Shown here: one piece after another, positions 28,025 through 33,086 of the stretch
Numbering within the stretch: the stretch's first letter is position 1
Layout: the number at the start of each line of letters is the position of its first letter
Source of the DNA: Oscillospiraceae bacterium
GTDB taxonomy: Bacteria; Bacillota; Clostridia; Oscillospirales; Oscillospiraceae
Direction of reading: 5' to 3'
Length of the DNA stretch: 33,086 bases
Assembly: GCA_022799035.1 (NCBI GenBank)
Contig: JAAWNQ010000024.1
Span: forward strand, 1 to 33,086
Notes under the pieces: model-generated
What the model was told of the DNA's origin: nothing
Databases searched by the model: none
Seen by the model: the letters and a program-made list of their open reading frames with translations, nothing else
Made by a program: the position numbers and the translations under genes

Positions 28025-28855
28025 TTATATGGCTACAGGAATCTTCCCCTCCAGCTCGTGGTACTGGTAGCCCTCCACGGTAAAGCTGGACTTGGTGAAG
28101 GCGTAGAAATCCGTCACTGTGGGATCCAGGGTCACCCTGGGGGCGGCGTAGGGCTCCCGCTTGAGAAGCTCCTCCACCACGGGGACGTGGCGGTCATAGA
28201 TATGGGCATCGGCGATGACGTGGATCAGCTCCCCCGCCTCCAGGCCGGAGACCTGGGCGAACATCATCAGAAGGGCGGCGTACTGCATCACGTTCCAGCC
28301 GTTGGCGGTGAGCATATCCTGGCTTCTCTGGTTCAAAATGCCGTTCAGCACCTTCCCCGACACGTTGAAGGTCATGGAGTAGGCGCAGGGCTGGAGGGCC
28401 ATGTCCTTCAGGTCATGGTGGTTGAAAAGGTTGGTGACCATCCGCCGGGAGGCGGGGCTGCGCTTCAGGGTGTGGAGGATCCAGTCCACCTGATCCATCT
28501 CCCCCTCGGGAAAGTCGTACTTCACCCCAAGCTGATAGCCGTAGGCCTTGCCGATGGAGCCCTCCTCGTCGGCCCAGGCGTCCCAGACGTGACTTGACAG
28601 GTCGTGGATGCTGTTGGACTTCTTCTGCCAGATCCACAGCAGCTCGTCGATGGCGCTTTTCAGATACTGCCGGCGCACTGTAAGGATGGGGAACTCCTCC
28701 CGCAGGTCATAGCGGTTCACCACCCCGAACAGCTTCACGGTATGGGCGGGGGTTCCGTCCTCCCAACGGGGGCGGACGGGCAGGTCGGTGTCCCAGACCC
28801 CCTTGGAGAGGATATCCCGGCAGTTTTGAAGGAACAGTTGGTCGGCACGGCTCAT
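28025..28855 (-). CDS. thyA: Thymidylate synthase
   Basis: Methylates dUMP to dTMP using methylene-tetrahydrofolate. The 276-residue protein has the catalytic cysteine C157 in MALQPCAYSMTF (many ThyA have PPCH here), RRMVTNLFNHHDLKDM before it, LNQRSQDM with the dUMP-binding RSxD, and IHVIADAHIYDRH with the substrate-binding HxY. ATG 28855 follows AAAAGGAG. It heads the thyA-folA-Nudix operon from a clear promoter. Confidence 0.96.
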   Translation of the reverse strand: MSRADQLFLQNCRDILSKGVWDTDLPVRPRWEDGTPAHTVKLFGVVNRYDLREEFPILTVRRQYLKSAIDELLWIWQKKSNSIHDLSSHVWDAWADEEGSIGKAYGYQLGVKYDFPEGEMDQVDWILHTLKRSPASRRMVTNLFNHHDLKDMALQPCAYSMTFNVSGKVLNGILNQRSQDMLTANGWNVMQYAALLMMFAQVSGLEAGELIHVIADAHIYDRHVPVVEELLKREPYAAPRVTLDPTVTDFYAFTKSSFTVEGYQYHELEGKIPVAI

Positions 28856-28887
28856 GGCGGTTTCTCCTTTTTTGTTTTCTGCCCTCT

Positions 28888-28916
28888 ATCATATCAGACC
28901 GGGGGCCCGGTTGCAA
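28888..28916 (-). promoter_or_regulatory. Promoter of thyA-folA-Nudix
   Basis: On the minus strand, TTGCAA (complement of 28911-28916), 17-bp spacer, TATGAT (complement of 28888-28893). The spacer contains the palindrome CCGGGCCCCCGG, with self-complementary ends. Confidence 0.8.
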
Positions 28917-28929
28917 GAATGGTGAAAAA

Positions 28930-28964
28930 AATTACAGAGGGGGCGGACAAAAGTCCGCCCCCTC
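28930..28964 (-). terminator. Terminator of the MFS gene
   Basis: GAGGGGGCGGAC (28937-28948), AAAA loop, GTCCGCCCCCTC (28953-28964). On the minus strand it is followed by TGTAATTTTTTT, a good U-run. It isolates the MFS transcript from the thyA promoter. Confidence 0.92.
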
Positions 28965-28971
28965 CGCTCTC

Positions 28972-30255
28972 TTATTTTTCCAGCTCCCAGATATGCCTGT
29001 CCCACCGGGCGGGGAGACAGCTCAGAGCTCCGAACACCCCGATGACCAGGAAAAACAGGGCGGCTCCCGCCCCCTTCCCCGTTCCGAACAGGCCGCAGAG
29101 AAGCCCGCCGGTGGCCTGGGCGGCCATGAAGGGCTCAAAGACCCGATCCACCAGGGCCCCGCCCAGAAGATAGCCCACCGGGATGGTAAAAAACTGCAGG
29201 GCGTTCCGGGCGGAGTAGACCCGCCCCTGCATCTCCAGGGGGATGCTCAGGCGCAGAAGGGCGTCCAGGTTGGCGTTCATCACCGGGATGAACAGCCACC
29301 CCAGCACCGCCCCCAGGCACCAGACCGGGAGCCCCCGGCCCAGGGCCAGCAGGAAATTCTCGGTGCTCATGGAGAACAGCAGGCTGTCGCAGATGACCCG
29401 CACCCGGCTCCTGGGCGCGGGGAGGGCGGCGGCCAGCAGTCCCCCCGCCAGGGAGGCCGCCCCGGCGAAGGTCTCCACCAGCCCCAGGGCCCTCTCCCCT
29501 CCCTTGGGGATCAGGAGCGCGGGGAGGGCGGCGTGGAACATGGAGGCGGTGAGATTGATCACCGCCAGAAAAAGGATCACATCCAACACCCCCCGGTGCT
29601 CCCGGAGGTAGCGCAGACCGCTCCCGGCGGCGGAAAGTACCGTTTCGGACTGTTCCGCCCTCCCGCTCTGCCGGGGAAGGCGGATCCGGAACAGCAGGCA
29701 CACCGCCGCCAGGGCAAAGGTCCCCAGGTCGAAGGCGATGACCGTCCCCAATCCCCCCAGTCCATAGAGGGCGGCGGCGCACATGGGGGTGAGGAGGCTC
29801 ACCAGGGAGCCCGAGAAGGCCCGGAGGCCCCCCACCCGCTGGTAGTGCTCCGGGGGAGTGAGAAGGCTCACCGCCACGTCGGAGGCGGGCTGCTGCACCG
29901 TGTTCATCAGCCCGTTAAGGGCATTTATCAAATAGAGATGCCAGATCCGCAGCGCTCCCATCCACCACAGCCCCAGCACCCCCAGGGTACACGCCGCCGC
30001 CAGGGTATCGCAGGCCAGCATGGTGCGCTTCTTATCCCACCGGTCACTGAGGGCTCCGGCGAAAACGCTCATGACCACGTAGGGGGCATAGGAGCACACC
30101 GTCAGAAGGGCGGTGGTGAGGGCGGAGCCGTACCGGCTGTACGACCACAGCACCAGGGCGAAGCCCGTCATAGAGCTGCCAAGCTGGGACAGGGACTGGG
30201 TGGACCAGAGGATCAGCAGATCCCGGCAATCGGACAAAAATTTCTTGGAAAACAT
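28972..30255 (-). CDS. Major facilitator superfamily exporter (MFS_3/Mef-like)
   Basis: A 427-residue polytopic membrane protein with about 12 helices, of the MFS group that includes macrolide-efflux (Mef) and enterobactin exporters. It starts MFSKKFLSDCRDLLILWSTQ and shows the loop 2-3 signature GALSDRWDKKRTM, plus LRAFSGSLVSLLTP and LEMQGRVYSARNALQF in the second half. The cargo is not readable; drug efflux is the usual role of the group and is supported by an attenuator-like leader. ATG 30255 follows GAGGGAGC by 7 nt, inside a predicted stem. It is monocistronic. Confidence 0.9.
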   Translation of the reverse strand: MFSKKFLSDCRDLLILWSTQSLSQLGSSMTGFALVLWSYSRYGSALTTALLTVCSYAPYVVMSVFAGALSDRWDKKRTMLACDTLAAACTLGVLGLWWMGALRIWHLYLINALNGLMNTVQQPASDVAVSLLTPPEHYQRVGGLRAFSGSLVSLLTPMCAAALYGLGGLGTVIAFDLGTFALAAVCLLFRIRLPRQSGRAEQSETVLSAAGSGLRYLREHRGVLDVILFLAVINLTASMFHAALPALLIPKGGERALGLVETFAGAASLAGGLLAAALPAPRSRVRVICDSLLFSMSTENFLLALGRGLPVWCLGAVLGWLFIPVMNANLDALLRLSIPLEMQGRVYSARNALQFFTIPVGYLLGGALVDRVFEPFMAAQATGGLLCGLFGTGKGAGAALFFLVIGVFGALSCLPARWDRHIWELEK

Positions 30256-30320
30256 GACTTTGCTCCCTCTTTCATTTCATAATGTGAGATGAAAGCGCAA
30301 AGCCTGGGGGACGTGGACAT
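30213..30320 (-). CDS. Upstream ORF 2 overlapping the MFS start (35 codons)
   Basis: ATG at 30320, 8 nt after GGAG, stop TGA at 30215-30213, so it runs across the MFS start codon in another frame. It begins MSTSPRLCAFISHYEMK. Translation of it would disrupt the stem that encloses the MFS ribosome binding site. It may be a second regulatory peptide or chance; there is no family match. Confidence 0.4.
   Translation of the reverse strand: MSTSPRLCAFISHYEMKEGAKSCFPRNFCPIAGIC
30258..30302 (-). promoter_or_regulatory. Stem enclosing the MFS Shine-Dalgarno
   Basis: In the minus-strand RNA, CTTTGC (complement of 30297-30302) pairs with GCAAAG (30258-30263), and CTTTCAT (30289-30295) pairs with ATGAAAG (30269-30275). 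The GAGGGA ribosome binding site falls in the internal loop between the helices, the geometry of translational attenuation. Confidence 0.65.
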
Positions 30321-30347
30321 TCTTTCAGCTCCGAGGCAAGGCGTCCC

Positions 30348-30395
30348 TCAGGCCCTGCGCGGAGCGGAGACAATGCAGAGGGGCAGACGAATCAT
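30348..30395 (-). CDS. Leader peptide of the MFS gene (15 aa)
   Basis: ATG ATT CGT CTG then a TGA stop after 15 codons, encoding MIRLPLCIVSAPRRA. A perfect AAGGAGG (complement of 30403-30409) lies 7 nt before the ATG, stronger than the site of the MFS gene itself. It starts about 40 nt after the predicted transcription start. Downstream, CCTGAGGGACG (30342-30352) can pair either with CGTCCCCCAGG (30303-30313, one mismatch) or, via CTGAGG, with CCTCGG (30333-30338 region), while GCTCCG inside the peptide gene can pair with CGGAGC (30328-30333). Such exclusive pairings are the hallmark of ribosome-stalling attenuators. Confidence 0.68.
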   Translation of the reverse strand: MIRLPLCIVSAPRRA

Positions 30396-30442
30396 GGAAA
30401 ACCCTCCTTCTTTCCCGATTCCGGTCTTTCGCCGGTACGTCC

Positions 30443-30471
30443 ATCATACCACAACTGTCCCCGGTGGGCAA
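30443..30471 (-). promoter_or_regulatory. Promoter of the MFS leader
   Basis: On the minus strand, TTGCCC (complement of 30466-30471), 17-bp spacer, TATGAT (complement of 30443-30448). The start site near 30436 gives a leader of about 180 nt before the MFS ATG. Confidence 0.82.
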
Positions 30472-30503
30472 GAAAAAGGACGTCCCGGTTTCCCGGGGCG
30501 TCC
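30472..30503 (-). terminator. Terminator of ilvE
   Basis: On the minus strand GGACGCCCCGG, GAAA loop, CCGGGACGTCC (complements of 30493-30503 and 30478-30488, one mismatch), then TTTTT. It abuts the -35 of the MFS promoter. Confidence 0.88.
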
Positions 30504-30520
30504 TCTCGAAGACTTATCTT

Positions 30521-31588
30521 TCAGCAGACCTTCACCGTCCACCCGTAGGGATCGGGGAGGATCCCCCACTGGATCCCCGTCAGGGTGTCGTAGAGCTTTT
30601 GAGTCAGGGCGCCGATCTTGCCGCCGCTCACAGTGATATGCTTGCCCTCCCAGCCCATCTCTCCGATGGGGGAGACCACGGCGGCGGTGCCGGTGCCCCA
30701 GGCCTCGTCCAGCTTGCCGGCCCCGGCGGCGTCAAAAAGCTCCTGGGCGGTGATGAGCCGCTCCTCCACCGGGATGCCCCAGCTCTTGATGAGCTCAATG
30801 CAGCTTTTCCGGGTGATACCAGGAAGGACAGAGCCGGTCAGCTTGGGGGTGATGACCGTGCCGTCCACCTGGAACATCACGTTCATGGAGCCCACTTCCT
30901 CGATATACTTCCGCTCCACGCCGTCCAGCCAGAGGACCTGGGCGTAGCCCTTCTCCTCGGCCCGCTCGCCGGCCCGGATGGAGGCGGCGTAGTTGCCGCC
31001 GCATTTGGTGTAGCCCGTACCCCCCCGGACGGCCCGGACATCCTCGTCCTCCACATAGATCTTCACGGGGTTGATGCCCTCCTTGTAATAGGCTCCCACC
31101 GGGCAGCAGATCACGGAGAAGATATAGGTCTGGGAGGCGTGGACCCCCAGGGCGGGGTCGGTGGCGATGATAAAGGGCCGGATATAGAGGCTGGTCCCCG
31201 GCTGGTCGGGCACCCAGTCGGCCTCCAGCTTCACCAGCTGGGTGATGGCGTCCACCACGGTCTGGGGCTCGATGGGAGGGATGCACAGCCGCTGGCAGGA
31301 GGACTGGAGGCGCAGGGCATTCTCCATGGGCCGGAACAGCTGCACCCCGCCGTCGGGGGTACGGTAGGCCTTCATCCCCTCGAAAACCTCCTGGGCGTAG
31401 TGGAGCACCATGGCGCTGGGATCCAGCTCAAAGGGGCCGTAGGGCACGATCCGCCCGTCATGCCAGCCCTTGTCCGGGGCGTAGTTCATGACAAACATAT
31501 GGTCGGTAAAGCTTTGCCCGAAAACCAGGGTCTTGGGGTCGGGCTTGGGCTTCAGGGTCTTGGCCCGGGTGATGGGAAATTCCTGCAT
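30521..31588 (-). CDS. ilvE: Branched-chain amino acid aminotransferase
   Basis: A fold-type IV PLP enzyme interconverting leucine, isoleucine and valine with their 2-keto acids. The 355-residue protein belongs to the longer (type II, eukaryote-like) BCAT group: FGQSFTDHMFVMNY, VLHYAQEVFEGMKAYR, SLYIRPFIIATD, the PLP-lysine region GTGYTKCGGNYAAS, ERKYIEEVGSMNVMF, and EAWGTGTAAVVSPIG. ATG 31588 follows GAGGAGG. It has its own promoter and terminator, and no other ilv gene is adjacent. Confidence 0.95.
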   Translation of the reverse strand: MQEFPITRAKTLKPKPDPKTLVFGQSFTDHMFVMNYAPDKGWHDGRIVPYGPFELDPSAMVLHYAQEVFEGMKAYRTPDGGVQLFRPMENALRLQSSCQRLCIPPIEPQTVVDAITQLVKLEADWVPDQPGTSLYIRPFIIATDPALGVHASQTYIFSVICCPVGAYYKEGINPVKIYVEDEDVRAVRGGTGYTKCGGNYAASIRAGERAEEKGYAQVLWLDGVERKYIEEVGSMNVMFQVDGTVITPKLTGSVLPGITRKSCIELIKSWGIPVEERLITAQELFDAAGAGKLDEAWGTGTAAVVSPIGEMGWEGKHITVSGGKIGALTQKLYDTLTGIQWGILPDPYGWTVKVC

Positions 31589-31622
31589 GATAACGACCTC
31601 CTCGGGGGCTTGATTTTCTCCG

Positions 31623-31651
31623 ATTATACTCCCATTTTTTGTCCTCCGCAA
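31623..31651 (-). promoter_or_regulatory. Promoter of ilvE
   Basis: On the minus strand, TTGCGG (complement of 31646-31651), 17-bp spacer, TATAAT (complement of 31623-31628). The start lies about 30 nt before the ATG, so no T-box leader is present. Confidence 0.8.
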
Positions 31652-31664
31652 GAGGCAATCACAC

Positions 31665-31699
31665 AAAAAAGCCCTCCCATTCCTTTGGAATGGAAGGGC
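31665..31699 (-). terminator. Terminator of the padR operon
   Basis: On the minus strand, GCCCTTCCATTCC, AAA loop, GGAATGGGAGGGC (complements of 31687-31699 and 31671-31683, one T-G pair), then TTTTTT (complement of 31665-31670). Confidence 0.94.
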
Positions 31700-31708
31700 C
31701 GCAAAGCA

Positions 31709-32146
31709 TCAGGAGAGGGTGCCATTGGGGGAGCAGGTGAGGGTGAGAACAAGGGATCTGGTGCTGCTGCCCATCTCAAAGACCGCCGTGCCGGTGGCCT
31801 TGTTGCCGGAGAGAGAGGTGGTTCCATTTTTGTAGCCCCATCCGTTATAGCCAGTACCGGAGATAACGGCCCTTGTTGCTTTTGCGGAAGAACCAGATAT
31901 ATCAAAATATCCCAACAAAGTCGCCTTTCCAATCATTGTTGAGCCCTGATAAAGTTCTGCATCTTTTGTACCATTTACGCTGTTTCCCGCACGGGCAACA
32001 GGTCCATAGGTAATTCTCTCTACCAGATAGAATCCATCCCCTAAGTCAATCACTGTTTCTTTGGACTCTGCCGCAGAAGCCGGAATAACTAAAGCAGTTG
32101 TCAAAACAGCGGCCAACAAAAGGGAAAACAATTTTTTTATTTTCAT
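31709..32146 (-). CDS. Secreted small protein, unknown function
   Basis: A 145-residue exported protein. The signal peptide is clear: MKIKKLFSLLLAAVLTTALV followed by IPASAA, a likely AxA cleavage site. The mature part (about 120 residues) is Gly/Ser/Thr-rich with alternating hydrophobic residues, suggesting a small beta-sandwich (ATRAVISGTGYNGWGYKNGT, STRSLVLTLTCS). No lipobox, sortase motif or enzymatic motif is seen and I do not recognise the family. It begins 2 bp after the stop of the HAAS-like gene, with its ribosome binding site (AAAGGAG) inside that gene, so the three genes form one operon. The coding sequence is less GC-rich than its neighbours. Confidence 0.82.
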   Translation of the reverse strand: MKIKKLFSLLLAAVLTTALVIPASAAESKETVIDLGDGFYLVERITYGPVARAGNSVNGTKDAELYQGSTMIGKATLLGYFDISGSSAKATRAVISGTGYNGWGYKNGTTSLSGNKATGTAVFEMGSSTRSLVLTLTCSPNGTLS

Positions 32147-32148
32147 TT

Positions 32149-32595
32149 TTATTCTCCTTTTTGCGCTTGGTTCTCTTTTATCATTTGTTGCTCTCGTTCA
32201 TATGCCTCTTCCTCTGTCAGAACATTGACCGTCTCCACCACATAGAAATCACCCCGGAGCACTTCCTGGGCCTTGGCCCATTTCACCGCCCAGTAGACCG
32301 TGCAGGAGATCAGCGCAAGGGCGATGACAGCCGCCAACGCCCGCCGTATGTACTTCCGCTGTCTCCCGGCCCGCTCCACTTCCCCCGGGTCCAACCGGGA
32401 GAGCATCTCAGCGGCCAAGTCCCCAGGCGGTCCATAGGCCGCCGCAAGGTCCTCATACCGGGCGTTGGGATTCTCCTCCAAGAACTCGCCCAACAGGGTC
32501 CTCCCCTGGGTGAGGAACCGGGCCCGGTCTACTCCGGAACAGACCAGCTCCCGCCGGAGCAGGACAAGATACCGCTCCACCGCCTTATTCTCCAC
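32149..32595 (-). CDS. HAAS-like (DUF1700-type) membrane protein
   Basis: A 148-residue protein with an N-terminal helical domain of the HAAS/DUF1700 type (VERYLVLLRRELVCSG, ending LAAAYGPPGDLAAEML) and one transmembrane helix (about 84-105, RRALAAVIALALISCTVYWA), then a short acidic outside tail. HAAS domains are habitual partners of PadR regulators and are thought to transmit membrane signals. The start is GTG 32595, overlapping the padR stop by 11 nt, so translation is coupled. The exact family name is less sure than the domain type. Confidence 0.82.
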   Translation of the reverse strand: MENKAVERYLVLLRRELVCSGVDRARFLTQGRTLLGEFLEENPNARYEDLAAAYGPPGDLAAEMLSRLDPGEVERAGRQRKYIRRALAAVIALALISCTVYWAVKWAKAQEVLRGDFYVVETVNVLTEEEAYEREQQMIKENQAQKGE

Positions 32596-32953
32596 AGGTC
32601 TTCCCCCCTTCCAGCAGTATCTCCACCCCGCCGATGAACCGGCGGTACAGGTCGGTCAACTCTAAAACATGCCGCCGTCCATCCTCGGTGATCTGGTAAT
32701 ACTGCCGTCTGCGTCCATCGGGGGCGATCTTCTTGTAGGCCTCCATAATGTAACCGTTGCCGATAAGACGGTAGAGGACCGCGTAGGGAAACACGATGGA
32801 CAGGGCTCCCCCGGATCGTTTCTCCATCTCCTCCAGGATCTGCCCAGCATACATATCCTCACCCTTCAGCAAGGTGAGGACCAACATCTCGGTCACGGCT
32901 TTTTTCAGATTGTCCTCCATCCCTTGGATGGAGCCGCTTTTTATTTCGGACAT
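32585..32953 (-). CDS. PadR-family transcriptional regulator
   Basis: A 122-residue winged-helix repressor. PadR features: LKKAVTEMLVLTLLKGEDMYAG with the GxMY-like turn, ILEEMEKRSGGALSI, VLYRLIGNGYIMEAY and the wing PDGRRRQYYQITEDGRRHV. It is a PadR-s1 (short C-terminal helix) member, a dimer that commonly represses its own operon and stress or envelope genes. ATG 32953 follows GAGGG; an in-frame GTG 12 nt upstream is less likely. It is the first gene of the padR-HAAS-secreted protein operon. Confidence 0.94.
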   Translation of the reverse strand: MSEIKSGSIQGMEDNLKKAVTEMLVLTLLKGEDMYAGQILEEMEKRSGGALSIVFPYAVLYRLIGNGYIMEAYKKIAPDGRRRQYYQITEDGRRHVLELTDLYRRFIGGVEILLEGGKTCGE

Positions 32954-33004
32954 GGGATCCCTCACGCGAGTATGTGGATTTGTGGAGCATCTATAGACAA
33001 ATTT

Positions 33005-33049
33005 ATTATATCAAATGTGATTCCCCTTTTCAAGATTCTTTCTTGAAAA
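33005..33049 (-). promoter_or_regulatory. PadR operon promoter overlapped by an inverted repeat
   Basis: On the minus strand, TTGAAA (complement of 33028-33033), 17-bp spacer, TATAAT (complement of 33005-33010). TTTTCAAGA (33027-33035) and TCTTGAAAA (33041-33049) are a perfect 9-bp inverted repeat with a 5-bp centre that covers the -35. It is the likely operator of PadR or of another repressor. The 5' UTR is about 45 nt. Confidence 0.8.
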
Positions 33050-33086
33050 TTTTGTGTTATTATTTTTTCTTTTTTATTGACAAATT

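Noticed and set aside
30256-30520. A T-box or metabolite riboswitch before the MFS gene
   Set aside because: No T-box core sequence or specifier stem and no recognised aptamer core; the short ORF with AAGGAGG and the enclosed ribosome binding site fit translational attenuation better.

Overview
The window is a GC-rich stretch of chromosome from an anaerobic, spore-forming member of the Clostridia, most likely a gut Oscillospiraceae of the Flavonifractor/Pseudoflavonifractor/Lawsonibacter kind. This is inferred from the Firmicutes order nusA-ylxR-ylxQ-infB-rbfA-nrnA-truB-ribF, an alpha/beta-type small acid-soluble spore protein, an HTH-superoxide reductase fusion, PadR/HAAS and LytR-CpsA-Psr genes, clean AGGAGG ribosome binding sites and sigma-A promoters. 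I saw no tRNA, rRNA, CRISPR array, transposase or phage structural gene.

Layout. 1-9131 (+): the translation/ribosome-maturation operon, from the 3' end of nusA to ribF. It is interrupted three times: by a small inverted-repeat element after nusA; by a 1.24 kb insert between infB and rbfA; and by a repeat-filled gap between truB and ribF. The insert holds an unrecognised 58-codon gene, a divergent XRE repressor with a perfect 17-bp inverted repeat, and a candidate structured RNA. 9210-10481 (+): a DUF1576 membrane protein. 10556-13047 (-): a complete ABC importer of NitT/TauT type. 13255-14796 (+): a small unknown gene and an LCP cell-wall ligase. 14912-18381 (-): argS with a DUF1934 gene, and murI with a small membrane protein gene. 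18573-19569 (+): an unknown acidic protein and a rhomboid protease. 19626-22230 (-): an IlvD/EDD-family dehydratase paired with a DapA-family aldolase, more suggestive of sugar-acid breakdown than of isoleucine/valine synthesis. 22558-25809 (+): SASP, pyrophosphatase, UDP-galactopyranose mutase and a family 2 glycosyltransferase. 25877-28855 (-): an HTH-desulforedoxin-superoxide reductase with a GIY-YIG-like partner, and thyA-folA-Nudix (thymidylate/folate). 28972-30255 (-): an MFS exporter behind a roughly 180-nt leader with two short upstream ORFs and a stem that encloses its Shine-Dalgarno sequence. 30521-31588 (-): ilvE. 31709-32953 (-): a padR-HAAS-secreted protein operon.

The features most worth follow-up are the XRE/58-aa module, the candidate RNA at about 5090-5340, the MFS leader, the HTH-SOR fusion, a palindromic repeat read as codons inside truB, and families of GC-rich palindromic repeats scattered between genes.
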